Assembly: GCA_031771865.1 (NCBI GenBank)
Contig: JASISA010000026.1
Location: 1,116,001-1,180,000, forward strand
DNA length: 64,000 bases
From: Nothophaeocryptopus gaeumannii
Taxonomy: Eukaryota > Ascomycota > Dothideomycetes > Mycosphaerellales > Mycosphaerellaceae
Direction of reading: 5' to 3'
In this document: positions 41,884 through 53,114 of the stretch, piece by piece
Layout of the letters: every line of letters begins with the position of its first letter
How positions within the stretch are numbered: position 1 is the first letter of the stretch
Notes under the pieces: generated by a model
The model's input: only the letters and a program-made list of their open reading frames with translations
Told to the model about the DNA's origin: nothing
Databases searched by the model: none
Made by a program: the position numbers and the translations under genes

Positions 41884-44228
41884 CCTGCTCTCACAGTTTC
41901 ACAACTTGACGACTTGTCACCGGCACATGGGTCAACCTGGTTGGTGTCTGGGTAACGTTGAGGAAGAGGATCTGGTTGGAAAGAAACACCAAGAACTGCG
42001 GAGTATATCTGATGGGATCTGATATGATTCTCGTGCACTTTTTCCCCGTGGCGGGGCGCGATGGCATGAGATGTCAGCCAGGCAGTCGGGGTGGTGCGTC
42101 CGGAGTCCAGGTAGGGAGCAAGCAGCCGTCCGGTCCTGGTGGATTCCCAGTGGAAGGAGTGGTTTCTTTGTTTGCGGTATCTCCACGCCGAAAACTGCGT
42201 GCACAGTGTGAGACCGGCGACTGTCAGTCCAGGAAGATGTGTCGTTGATTTGGCTGACCTTATCCAATCTGACGCGAAAGCGGTGTCGCGACTTCTGGTG
42301 CCGAGTGTTCGGTGTGTCGCAAAGCCAGTCGGAAAGGACCCGTTTGTCTGCTTACCTCCCCTGCCCCGATAATTTGCTAGTTGCATCATCCTGCGGGTTG
42401 GAAGGGTCGATTTAGAGACCGTTTAGCGCCATCAGATAAAGCAGACTGATCAGATCTAGGGGACATTTGAAGTCTGTCTCTTCTAACGATATGGACTACA
42501 TCTTCCGCAACCAGATGTCAGCACAACAAATGCCCAGAGATGCGCGGGATGGTGTTCCCTGGTGCAGGTGATATCCCGCAGCGGCCTTGGAACGATGGAA
42601 TCTCCGTGCTCCGGGAGACACGAACCCGGCGGCAGTTCGCTCCACGATGCACCTTGCAGATGGCCCATAATAACGCCGGTCCAAGCGGGCGACATCTAGA
42701 TCATCATCTCTCGTACGATGGTTCCTCAGATTCGACCCCTGCCCGAACCGTCACAAGCACAGTAAATGGACTCATCTTGGAACGAGGACAACGATATGTG
42801 TCGCGGCGCCAGAGATGACCCGTGCCCGCGACCGCGCTCGAGGGCGGCCACGCGAAGACCTGCTGTTGACATCGCAAGATGATGCATTCGCTCCTCACTC
42901 GCGCTCCAGACCACACGCCACGGGCATGCCATAGGCCAACAGAGAGCGGACAAGCAGATGAGAAGCAAACAAGCATTGGTTTGGAGAGCGCGAAGGCTCG
43001 GAGCGACGCGAGACAGAGACGCCGTGGTGTCGTGTGAGCGGCGCAGTCACATCCTGTGCATGAGAGCGTCAGAAACGCCGGAGATCTTCGAGGCCTGGAA
43101 ATGCATGTCGTACATCAAGCACAATACTGGCCTTATCTTTGAAGGTAGTTGTATGGATCTCGCGACTCGTTCTAATGACTTTTCTTCTACAGCTCGCTTG
43201 TGCTCAAACTCGCCGATGCGTTCGCTTTCTGGATATGGAGAATTAAGAAATGCATTTGGTCCGAATGCTGTTGCCTGTCACGAGCTTTACTTCTCGAAAG
43301 ACCAACACGATCCCCGCCGGTCGCACTTGCCATGCGGTCGAGCCACCATTACTTTCACTCTGACACTTCTGACCCTGCTTCGGCGACTGTTCAGCGTTCT
43401 GATTGAACGCAGCAACTGCCTCGAGGGTCGTGAACCAAATCTATATGCGGTCGTTTCTCTGCGTGAATCCTTCGTCTGAAAAGAAGGGATGCGATCCTTA
43501 GAGCAAGTGATCGTGTCCGAGTTAGCAATAGTGTCGAATATTCTGTCTCCGAGACTGGATATCCTCTCTGCCTCTGATGTCGCATTTCGCATGTCGAAAG
43601 CGATTCGAGAGCAACTAGAGATCCAAGAGCGAGCTCTGCGTCCAACTCCAGTCACAGAGCACCCCCAGGCGGATCAATCGTCCGTGAACATCGCCGTGGG
43701 ACTCGAGCCAGCGCATTTGCGGACGGTATCTCGGGAGGACCGGATTATGTCTTTTACCTGCACGCCTGAGTCTGCACCTGTTTGATCAGGACTTTGCTCT
43801 GTTATCACGCTCGATCGATCTCTGAGCATCTTCATTATGCGATTCTGCGCGTGCTCGTACCCTTTGCAGTGTATGCTGTGCATGCTCGTATGCCTGTAGA
43901 AGCAAACTCTTGGAAGACACGGCTTGAAGTAACATGATATATTCTGTAGACTCGCTTTTCTGATATGCAACCAATTCGCGCTCTCTACAGACTGCCCTGT
44001 CTCCCGACGCCTCCGCTCGTATGGGAAGGTCGATCAAAATCGCAATATGATACATCTGCGCTTCTGCTCGTGGTCTCGTCGCGTAATCGTTTGGGTCCGA
44101 CCATAGTTAGGCGGCTCGACGCTTCTCGCGCTCTTTTCGTGCCGAATGGTCAGATGGTAGCCACGGCTGCGCGCATGCACCCCAGGAAGCGTACAGCACC
44201 AGTCATCAGCATTCAGGCTCATGGTCTT
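41884..44228. other. Long intergenic region upstream of sreA
   Basis: 2.3 kb with no supported gene. The first 600 bp are presumed sreA promoter. The remainder contains short frames (for example 42958-43479 and 43489-43785) without domain or splice support. Confidence 0.45.
42431..42439 (+). promoter_or_regulatory. SreA-type GATA site ATCAGATAA
   Basis: Exact match to ATCWGATAA, the extended site described for SreA-family repressors, 548 bp upstream of the sreA start codon. Further CTGATA/ATCTGAT cores lie at about 42007-42025. A 9-bp match can occur by chance in 64 kb; its position before sreA is what makes it notable. Confidence 0.5.
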
Positions 44229-44927
44229 CTAGACCTGCTCAGCACCCCAGCCGGCATCCGCGTCCCGCATGTTCGCCGGAGGCTCGATGCTAGGCGTAAA
44301 CTCCATGGCGATGTACGCGACTCCGACGAACGCAATAAGCGCTCCAGACAGGTACTTCCACCAGTTGTTGCCCATGATTATGCAGCCTACAAAGAGGTAG
44401 ACTGTAGCCTCGTCAGTATGCTGTCCTGCTCCATTCTGTATGTCTAAGCGCTTCTCTTACAAGCTCCTCGGCCGATGAATGAGAACATGAAGGAGGCGTA
44501 GCGGGCGACCTGAGGCGGGATTTGGAACTCTGCGAAAGACGTAAGCGGGCTGTATTCGCGGAGCGCGTAATCGAGGTAATCGTACCCAGTGCGGCGGTTG
44601 CTACATCATCTCCCATTAGCCTACATTTCTCCCGATCGCATACCTCTTTGAACATACCTATTCCAAAAATCCAGACATACACGGCCACAATGATGCTCTG
44701 GCTGCGCAAAGCGTCAGTATCCATCTCAGCTCGCTGGTCCCAACCTCGTCGGTGGCTCGCTCGTATCGTACACTGTCAGAGAAGGCCAAAATTGTCCAAT
44801 ACCTCCCAGAATCATCAATATGCCGACTAGCAAATTGACACCTCGACTATTTTCAATGTCAGCGGACGGAGGTCCAGGCAGCTATCGCAAGTCGCATGGG
44901 TACTGACAATGCGTCGGAGAAGTCCAT
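44229..44927 (-). CDS. TVP15: Golgi membrane protein Tvp15 (COPI-associated)
   Basis: Small tetraspan protein of late Golgi vesicles. Six exons: 44927-44908, 44846-44772, 44701-44658, 44600-44586, 44529-44461 and 44401-44229, together 131 residues. Every junction keeps frame and rebuilds the family sequence: MDFSDAF, GVNLLVGILMILGG, SIIVAVYVWIFGIG, ALEFQIPPQVARYASFMFSFIGRG, YLFVGCI, and the C-terminal SIEPPANMRDADAGWGAEQV tail. Exon 4 is only 15 nt. The donor of intron 2 (44771) is the least certain; GTTGGG further on would insert about nine residues. Four hydrophobic helices are visible. Recognised from the C-terminal signature. Confidence 0.84.
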
Positions 44928-45430
44928 CTCGGCGGTCGTGGTGGTCGCAGAATATCAACGTTTATCGGACGTGATTGGTGAAAAGTAGAAGACAGACTGA
45001 AGGATTGTTTGTGGTGGTTGATTGTCCTTGAAGAGTGTGGTTGTTGATTAACAGTTGCGGACAGCTCTTCTTGGAAAGTCTCCTTGACAGCTTTCTGGCA
45101 ACGTCACAGCTCTCCAGCCACACTCCAACTTCCTTTCCCCTGCGCTCCACTTCGGCGCTACATGCACATGCGATGTGCGCGTAGGCAGAAGATTTTTTCA
45201 CGACGACATCGAGCCTTGGCCAGCGTGCGGCGTCATATAGGCGTATTGGTTCTCTACTTAATGAACAAGGGCGGAATCGAAATGTGATATACAGCAAGCT
45301 GTTCGCTTCGCCTACGAGCTCGCCAAGCCACTGTACTGGCATCCAGACCAGTATACTTAAGATATGGACGCACTTGCAAATGCGCGGATCTATCATAGCC
45401 TCGTGAAAAACTCATATATGATGATCCAGG
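44928..45430. other. Intergenic upstream of TVP15
   Basis: 503 bp between the TVP15 start and the 3' end of the next gene. No supported feature. Confidence 0.45.
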
Positions 45431-46816
45431 TTACAGCCTGGCCTTCTGCTGCAAGGCCTCCTCCGCCAGCTTCGCGGCAGCCTGTCCAACACCATACGAA
45501 GTCTGGTACCCATATCCTCCATGGCCATAATTATGAACAATCGGAATCCTCTTCCTATCCGGCCCACTGATAACATCCTTCTCACACCGGATACCACCCT
45601 CGCGCATCGGTCGGAGTCCCACGCCGTGTCGGATCACACTCAGGCCTTCAATTCCGGCACCTTTAGGCACCAAGTCCGGACAAAGGCTGACTGCACGCTT
45701 CATGATACGGTTGGCGAGATTCGGATCTGGTTGGCTCTCCCAATTGTGCGCCTGTAGACAACCGCCTAGTACTGTTCCTCCGCCCGCAGCTCGTTGCATG
45801 ATGTAGGTGGCCTCATCGGGACCGTCATCTGTTCCGGAGGTGGATGCCATCCGCCATGGCTCGTTGCGTACGACGACGATTTGGCCGCGAGCTGGATAGA
45901 GCTTCTTATCTTCGACTCCGCCGAGATTCAGGGATGAAAGTCCAGTGGCGTTGATGATGAGATCTGCTGGCTTGCCCGTGTGATGTAGCTTTGCTGCCTC
46001 AGAAATGTGAGTAAGGACGCCGCGCTTCACTACAGCTCCAAGCTTGAGTAATTGCGAGACGAGCCAAGGAAGGTAAATAGCTGTGTTGATACAGACGGAG
46101 GTGAAGCATGTCCCGCCATCGTGCTCAGGTGGAAGCTCTGACTGAGGCAGGATTCTGAACTGGTCGAAGTCAGCATTGAGGTTAGTGAAGATCACTACAA
46201 TGGCCCATCCTCACATTCGGTAGAAGGTCTTTGAACCAGGCGTCTTCTTTGATCAGCTCTTTAAACCAGTCTCCGACAGGTGAGTCCGCGTCTTTCGTTC
46301 GCCTGTACACGTAGGTGTCTGTACATCATCAGACCGATGACATAACAACATAGACACAGATTCACTGACCTTGGAAATGAATGCCAGCCTCCGGTACGTC
46401 CTTCGCCAGACGTGCAAGCTCTGGCCAAGTATTCACTTCGTATGCTTGGGACGGTGAGCCTGGCTTGGCAACGCTGGGACTCCCGGTTAGCGAAGGCATT
46501 GGAGGCGGCACACTATCAAACAAAGCATTCAACAATTCATGTTCTTGAAAGCATGATCCGTAACTATCTCATTGACGCCCATACAGGCACTGCGAGACTC
46601 ACGGAAGATAGTTTGCTCCTGCCCAAGGTGAAGCATATTCGATATTGTAGTCTCCGGGCATGTGTTTCGCTACAACGGTGATCTTGTGCCCATTCTTCGC
46701 AAGCAGTAGTGCTGTGGTGAGGCCAGTGACTCCAGCACTGCGACGTATCGTCAGATCATTGACTCCGAGTTTTTGGCCAGAGCTTCGCCTTACCCAAGAA
46801 CCACAATATTCGCCAT
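45431..46816 (-). CDS. D-amino-acid oxidase, peroxisomal
   Basis: FAD enzyme that deaminates D-amino acids to keto acids, ammonia and H2O2. Five exons (46816-46794, 46737-46603, 46473-46370, 46318-46215, 46159-45431) give 364 residues, the usual length. The dinucleotide loop VVLGAGVTGL is split by intron 1. Later motifs: INATGLSSLNLGG, YPARGQIVVVRN, YIMQRAAGGGTVLGG, and the C-terminal HNYGHGGYGYQTSYGVG that contacts FAD. The last residues, KARL, form a PTS1 peroxisomal signal, as in other fungal DAOs. All junctions keep frame. Neighbouring a nucleoside hydrolase, it may serve nitrogen scavenging, which is inference. D-aspartate oxidase is a less likely alternative. Confidence 0.93.
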
Positions 46817-47209
46817 CTTCTCGACCTTGGCTTCAATGTACAATCAAATAAAGTCCCAACGCTGAGCAGAGAGATCAACGACCTCTTCGAACTGGTATAT
46901 AGTTGCTGTATGCCTTCCGAACAGAGACTCCGCAAATCAAACTCATACAATTCACGCCTTAAACGGAATGCAGATGTTGAAAGTGGGTCCCACGCCCTAC
47001 ATCCAGGTTGGCCGAAGAGCCGATGCAAAGCGATTGCGGCCAAGACAGGCGCGCATGTGGCGTGAGAATGACAGTATTAGGAAGTATACCCCGAGAGCCA
47101 GGCTCGTGCGAATGGAGCAAGTATTCAAACTGGAAGTAATGAGACGAAGTTCCGAATGGTCATGTCAGAGCAAGAAACTCAACGGCTGCTCACGACGCTT
47201 TCCAGCGGT
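46817..47209. other. Intergenic
   Basis: 393 bp; promoter of the oxidase and 3' region of the nucleoside hydrolase. Nothing else seen. Confidence 0.45.
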
Positions 47210-48373
47210 CTAAAAACATTTATCTATACAAACCACCGAGCAGGTCGGCGGATACTGCACGCTCTCTTTAATCTGCTTCTTCAACGCATCCCCATCAATC
47301 TCCAATATATAATCCACCTTCTGCAACGCCTGCGCCTTCGGCTTCAACGCCTCCTGATAAGCATGTATATTCCCGTAGCTCGGCGAAGAATAGCTCGTAT
47401 CAACATCCAAATAAAAACTCGTACTATTCTTCACAATACTCGGATCCACCAAGACCCCAGCAGCAGTCTCATCCCAGAAGGGAAATTCAGTGCCGTAGTA
47501 TTTATACATGAGCTCCGTGTAAGGGTTTTTGACTTCGTAGATTTCGTCGAGGAAATCTTGAGTGGACATGACCTGATTCGCGACATTTCCGCAAATGGTG
47601 ATTTTGGGGAAGTTGGCTGTGAGGGCCATTTTGGAACCTTCGGGATCAATCATCAGATTAATATCGCTTTGCAGGTCTGCCAAAAGGGCGGTGCCAGTGG
47701 TTTCAAGGAGATTGACATCGATGTATCCGCCCATGATGATGAGTTCTTTGGCGTTCTTCGCAAAATTGGGGTCCATGCGTGCGGCGAGAGCGACGTTGGT
47801 CATGGCGCCCGCTGCATAGATGCTGATTTCGCCTTCGTGTTTTCGCGTTTGTTGGACGAGAAATTCGGCCGCAGAGATGTCGGAGGCGAAGGTGATGTTT
47901 GGGTAGCCTTCCTTTAACGCGGCTTTGGAGATGCGGTTTGGGTCGCCGCTTGTTGGGTCATTGCCCAAGGCTTCGTATGTCAAGTTCTCGTTGGCGAATG
48001 CGCCCTCCCATACGAGTACTCCGTGGACGGTTTCCCATGCTTGGAAGAGAGCTGGCGTGTTGAGAATCGGGTAGTCGGCTCCCTTGATGACTGGAATGCA
48101 TCCGAGGTCTCCGATTTCAAGCGTAGCCAAGGCATGCAGACCACATTGAAGGGCCCATGAGTTCGATGTGTCGCTGAGTATCCCAACAATCTCCCAACCA
48201 GCTTTCAGCGCTTGCAGAATTGGGATGAAGCCTGCTGTACTCCAGTCGTTGTCGAGAATGACTTTTGGTCTCGTTGATCTTGTGTTCGTTTGTCTCTCGG
48301 AATGTTTCGTCGGAATCGCAATCACTACCGTGGCTGCCGTGAGCATAGTGGTCAGAAATGTAGTCGGCTTCAT
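47210..48373 (-). CDS. Secreted inosine-uridine-type nucleoside hydrolase
   Basis: Family members split nucleosides into ribose and base. Single exon, 387 residues, with an N-terminal signal peptide (MKPTTFLTTMLTAATVVIAIPT), so secreted. The Ca/ribose-binding N-terminal motif reads ILDNDWSTAGF instead of DxDxxxDD, keeping two Asp; later motifs include IYAAGAMTNVALAARMDP and IIMGGYIDVN. The residue usually His before the late Asp is Trp (FPFWDETAAGVLVD). These changes recur in secreted fungal IUNH proteins as I recall. Several N-glycosylation sequons (NLT, NIT, NST) support export. An even number of late cysteines (CSVVCIDKC plus others) may form disulfides. Likely role: nucleoside salvage or host purine manipulation; inferred. 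Confidence 0.88.
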   Translation of the reverse strand: MKPTTFLTTMLTAATVVIAIPTKHSERQTNTRSTRPKVILDNDWSTAGFIPILQALKAGWEIVGILSDTSNSWALQCGLHALATLEIGDLGCIPVIKGADYPILNTPALFQAWETVHGVLVWEGAFANENLTYEALGNDPTSGDPNRISKAALKEGYPNITFASDISAAEFLVQQTRKHEGEISIYAAGAMTNVALAARMDPNFAKNAKELIIMGGYIDVNLLETTGTALLADLQSDINLMIDPEGSKMALTANFPKITICGNVANQVMSTQDFLDEIYEVKNPYTELMYKYYGTEFPFWDETAAGVLVDPSIVKNSTSFYLDVDTSYSSPSYGNIHAYQEALKPKAQALQKVDYILEIDGDALKKQIKESVQYPPTCSVVCIDKCF

Positions 48374-50206
48374 CTTGAGAAGCTATTGAAGCGCACTGCG
48401 GATACGAAATGCAGGTACAAACCGGCAACCAGGAAAAAAGGCATGTTAGAGTACATATACATACTGTCTTGGCGACTCCGAGTGGTCCTCCCATCGGCCG
48501 GTTCCTGGCTATCCACAACGCTTCACATTCCACGCAGCTTTGGGTTCGACGTGTTCGCGGTAGGCAATAGTTGCGCTTGCCACTACCCAATGAGGTCTTC
48601 GGCAATTGGAAACTCGGCGTTGGCCTATCAGCACCCGATATTATGCCGGCATTGATAACTCTGAAGATGCACGATGTCTGTAGGCGTATCGGTGGTGTAA
48701 ACGTCCGTCGGCGGCATCCGAGCAGATGGCAGCGTTCGAGGGTAAGAAGCATGCTGCTGGGCGGTTGATCCGGGTAGAGTGATGGCGAGGTGTACACTCT
48801 GCAACCTCGCCTCCCGGTTCTGCCTGGGGAAGATGAGGGGACTCGCACCTTTGGTATGCTGGAACGCGCGCCTTGCGAAATTCATGTGTGGCCCATATGA
48901 TGAGCCTCATCGAGATCTGTCTGAGATGGAGAGTGCACATCAGAGGAGCTTGGTAGTCGCTGACATGTCGCAGATGAGAATGCTCCTCTAAAGTCATGGC
49001 TTTGACAGATATCGATGTTCGTTATGAGTCGCACAAGCGGCAATCGATACTGCTGTAGCTGGGCCTAACCATGAAGTCTGAAGAGTTGTGACGGAGAGTG
49101 AGGGCGTTACTAGGCGGCTCGGGGAGGCAAATCCGGATAGCCATAGTTACGCACCATCGTGCAAATCGTCTCTCAGATGTAAGAGGGAATTGCAGAAAGA
49201 CGGAGGGTAGGTAAAGTCGACGCCAAGGGTAGTGTTCAAGCCCCTGGCTTCGTCATCTGTCCGGTGAGATGGAAAAGACGAAGGAGCTGGTCATCGGAAA
49301 CTGTCCGCACTCAGCTCTGGATCCTGGTCAGACGCCAAGTTTGTGAGTATATATAATATGCGGGTCTTCCCGTTCCCAAAATTACGCCGATTACAACTCC
49401 CTTGACGCAGTGGCTTAGCGTGTCGTTCTTATATTCGTCCTACGGGACGCAGATATGCGAAAGTCGCGAGTTCGAAGTGAGCGATCAATGCCTTGGATGA
49501 GAGCTTTGAATGGGGTCTAACAAGTGTTGCAGTCTCGCAGGGAGTATCGACGAGAAGGACGCAGCTAAGCTGTGTGCATGTTGCAATCTCTTTTTGCCTT
49601 CTGACTTGGTCTTTTGCTGTTGATGGCAGACGCCTGTACACCAACGGGAGTGACCTAATGTTTTGCAATAAGGCACGGTCGTGATGAGTACAAAGGAAAG
49701 AAATATGAAATAAGGAAGTGAGATCACAGGCGTGAGATTGGTGCAGATTCTCCTGATCGAGTTGGAGACATGATATCTTACTCAAGGGCAGCAAAAGGAC
49801 TGTAAAGAATATCGGATGGGACAGATTGACGAGCCCAAGGCGTCCAATTCGTAAGAGTGCATAAGGCACTCGTTTAGATAGATGTCGACACCGGATGATG
49901 AATTCGACTTGTGAGAGCGGACGGCGGGGCCGTCTCCTTTGCAGTGAACAGAACATGTCGGTGTTGTGCGCTGGAGAACGCGCTTGTCGAGTGAAAGGGT
50001 GCTGAAATGAGAACGTGAAAGAATTAGGATCCGTAGAAATGCAGCTCGATGTCTCGAAGAAAGTATGTCTTTGAGAGAAGGCGTTCTGCCGTCGAAAGGT
50101 GGCAGCCGCGTTGTGCGTACATCTCATCACGCGCTTGTTCGGAACAACCTTGACACTTTGCATATGAACAGTTCTCCTGAAGAACATCAACATCAGAAAA
50201 TCCACC
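48374..50206. other. Intergenic, 1.8 kb
   Basis: Divergent promoters of the nucleoside hydrolase and ALG3. A long antisense frame at 49429-50301 overlaps the ALG3 start and has no domain. A tRNA-like stretch near 49400-49480 was examined and rejected. No supported gene. Confidence 0.45.
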
Positions 50207-51617
50207 ATGGATGTCATCAAAGACATCTTCACAAACCCAAAACATACAAAATGGACAGCACCACTCCAAGTTCTCGGCGATGCAGCCCTCTGCGTCCTCA
50301 TCGTCTACGGAATTTCATGTACTCCACCAACACCAAAACCCCAAACTCATATCCATACTAACGCACATCCTAGATACTGAAATTGATTGGAAAACTTACA
50401 TGCAACAAATCAACCTCTACCTCTCCGGCGAACGCGACTACGCCAAAATCTCCGGCTCTACAGGCCCCCTCGTCTACCCAGCAGCCCACGTCTACATCTA
50501 CCGCTGCCTCTACGAACTCACTGATTCTGGCCAAGATATCGCTCTCGCGCAGTACATCTTCTGCGGGCTCTATATTCTCACCCTCTTCCTGGTCATAGCC
50601 TGCTACCGGAACGCAGGCGCCCCACCATGGTTACTTCCGATATTGAGTTTGAGTAAACGGGTACATTCGATTTTTGTGCTGCGGTTGTTCAATGATTGTT
50701 TTGCGGTGGCATTCCTTTTTGGAGCGATTTGGTTGTGGCAGAAGAAGTTCTGGACGGCGGGGACGATTGTTTATTCGGTGGGGTTGGGGGTGAAGATGAG
50801 TTTGTTGTTGGCTTTGCCGGCCGTGGGGCTGGTGTTGTGGCAGGGGATGGGGAGGAACCGGGCGTTTTATCAGGCGCAGAGTATTGGACAGGTTCAGGTG
50901 AGCCGCGACAGTGACCTTGCATGAGAACGTGCTGTTGGGAAAAGGAGACTGATGTGAAAGCAGACACTTCTTGCATACCCATTCATTGTGGGTGGATTGA
51001 AGAGCTATCTGACGAGGGCGTTTGAGTTCAGCAGGACGTTTTTGTACAAGTGGACTGTGAACTGGCGGTTCGTGGGTGAAGATGTATTCCTCTCACGACC
51101 GTTCTCGTACGCTTTGATCGCCCTCCACTTGATCTTGCTTTACAGCTTCGGCCTCAGTCGATGGCTGAAGCCTGCGAATTGGACATTCGGCGAGGCTTTG
51201 GGCAAACTCATCACCCCTCCATTGAGAGAAGAGCAAGCGCGAATCGCCCGCAGGGTCACGCCGGATTTCATTCTGACCTCAATCCTCTCAGCCATCATCA
51301 TCGGCTGCTTGTGCGCCAGGAGTCTGCACTACCAATTCTTCGTGTACATCGCATGGTCGGTGCCATTCCTGCTATGGCGGAGCGGCATGCACCCGGCTTT
51401 CATATATGGAGTATGGGCGGTGCAAGAGTGGGCATGGAACGTGTTTCCAAGCACAAGCGTGAGCTCCATGGTAGTTGTTGGATGTCTGGCTGTCACCGTG
51501 GGCAGCACCTGGATTGGCACAAGTCCGTTTCTCAAGCAGAATCAGGCTCAGGAAGACCAAAAGCAGGGTCGACCAAATGGTGTTCGGCCAAACGGCGTTC
51601 ACGAGCACAAGGAATAG
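50207..51617 (+). CDS. ALG3: ALG3 alpha-1,3-mannosyltransferase
   Basis: Adds the first dolichol-phosphate-mannose-derived mannose to Man5GlcNAc2-PP-dolichol in the ER lumen, in N-glycan assembly. Three exons (50207-50318, 50374-50897, 50964-51617) give 429 residues. Perfect start context CCACCATGG. Family sequences are evident: YTEIDWKTYMQQ, ERDYAKISGSTGPLVYPA, FVLRLFNDCFAV, VGLGVKMSLLLALPA, FEFSRTFLYKWTVNWRFVGE and SLHYQFFVYIAWSVPFLLWRSGMHP. About ten hydrophobic helices. The C-terminal KQNQAQEDQKQGRPNG tail ends in HKE rather than a KKxx signal. Its last 19 nt overlap the stop end of the convergent EIF1AD-like gene. Confidence 0.96.
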
Positions 51618-52048
51618 TGGTTGCCATCAGATAGATCCGAATCATCCTCATCATCAGAGGGCGGCATCTTCGGTACCTCATCTTCCTCTTCAGAGTCTTC
51701 CTGATAGGCACTCGACTTGGCAGCAAACTCCTTCGGCCAGTATGGCATTTTCCTCCAAGCTTTCTCATCACCCACAATGTTCACAATCTCACCACCGAGC
51801 TTATTGCCACGCTCCGCAAGAGCTGATGTGTCCACGAGTACATACGACCCGCGCTTCATCCAGATGGTAGACCGAAACTTGGAAGGCAGCTCAGCCAAAA
51901 GTGCCTCACCGGAAGGTAGCTCCAAGTTGTACAGGTTGTTGCCCGCGGCATTTTTGACACGAGCGATTTTTTGGCCGGGCTGCAGGGAGTCAGGAGGAGT
52001 TAGCGTTTCCTCTGCTACGGCTTGGATGTTGCGTTTTGGTTTCGGCAT
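51599..52048 (-). CDS. EIF1AD-like S1/IF1-domain protein
   Basis: Small nuclear/cytosolic RNA-binding-fold protein of the eIF1A-domain (EIF1AD) group, function poorly defined. Single exon, 149 residues from the ATG at 52048 (MPKPKRN); upstream in-frame codons to 52234 lack a good start. The OB-fold reads ARVKNAAGNNLYNLELPSGEALLAELPSKFRSTIWMKRGSYVLVDTS, and the conserved EIVNIV..DEKAWRKMPYWPKEF follows. The C-terminus is acidic (EDSEEEDE, SDDEDDSDLSD). The final six codons (NHYSLCS) and the stop are encoded by DNA that is also the end of ALG3 on the other strand. Confidence 0.87.
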   Translation of the reverse strand: MPKPKRNIQAVAEETLTPPDSLQPGQKIARVKNAAGNNLYNLELPSGEALLAELPSKFRSTIWMKRGSYVLVDTSALAERGNKLGGEIVNIVGDEKAWRKMPYWPKEFAAKSSAYQEDSEEEDEVPKMPPSDDEDDSDLSDGNHYSLCS

Positions 52049-53114
52049 GATGGTGTACTCCTGGTACTGTGGGCAATTTCTGGGTTCAGGTGAGAGCTCG
52101 TTGATCTCTGTTGGCTTGTTAGGGGTTGCTGGTAGGAGGCTGGAGCTCTGCTGCAATGTTATTCCCTGTTGGATGCAGTGTACTCTGTCGTGCTTGCAGA
52201 TCCGGAGACGACTTTCTCCTCCCGGACGCCGCACAGCTCGAGCAAACCAAACCTTGGTGAAAGGCGGTCAAAAACAATGGTCACCCGAAGGTGATCTCGG
52301 TCCGTGGTCCAAATATGGTGGTGGAGTGAAATTGAGGCGCCGCAGATTGATCAGGTGTCGCACAAGAGCTCTCTTTTCGCTGGTATGCGTGGAATAAAAT
52401 TCCTGGTGTGGACTAGATCAAGACAGGAAGAGGCTCTCAAAGCTCTTGGTGCACCCCACGCATTGGATCGATGCGCTACTGTACAGGCGACAGGCCCGCG
52501 TCAAGGTCGTCGGCTGTTGTAGTACAATTCATCCGGAACAGCGTCACGATTACACCACTCCTCTCACGACCTGCAGGTGGAATACCTTGAAATGCTGCAG
52601 TGGTGGGAATCAGGACAAGGGACCGATATGGCATTCACCGCTGTGTGTGCACGCGTCTTGGTACAGGTTGTGAGTGGGAGGGTGTCAAGGTGTATCACAT
52701 GTCTGGGTGCGATCATTTTGAGTTGCCAGCCGAAGATGATCCCTGCCGCGTTTCTGGAAGCACGGGCCCAATTGCCTGCAGCTAAGTTAGACTTGCAGTG
52801 CGTCTTTTGCCGATGGCGCGCATATGAAGGTACCACTTCACGTGCAGGCCGTCGGTGGTAACAGCGGCCTCCAAGCAGGGAGATAAGCTGTAGCACGGGA
52901 GGCAGAGGGGTGACGAGGTCGTTAGCAGGAGAACGGCGGTGTTGATTCTGACATCTTCGAGCAGAGGCAATCTTGTTGGTGTTGATTGTTTACAAACGCG
53001 TGCGCGCCGTTGCGGTTGGTTTGGAACAAGCAGGTAGGACGTCGCTCCGAGTTGCTCGACTGGCTGGTGGAGAGACACGTCGCAGCAATACCGCCATTGG
53101 ACGACAACGCTCCA
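52049..53114. other. Intergenic between divergent genes
   Basis: About 1.07 kb of promoter space for the EIF1AD-like gene and YVC1. The frame of YVC1 is open back to 52986 but without a better start. Nothing else supported. Confidence 0.45.

Noticed and set aside
47156..47917. 253-residue plus-strand frame opposite the nucleoside hydrolase
   Set aside because: Shadow frame of a conserved coding sequence.
49396..49480. tRNA-like stretch with A-box-like TGGCTTAGCG and B-box-like GAGTTCGAAG
   Set aside because: The T-stem and acceptor stem do not pair (GACGCAG has no matching 3' strand), so no cloverleaf forms.
49429..50301. 290-residue minus-strand open frame
   Set aside because: No domain; biased composition; it overlaps the first exon of ALG3 antisense and an empty promoter region.
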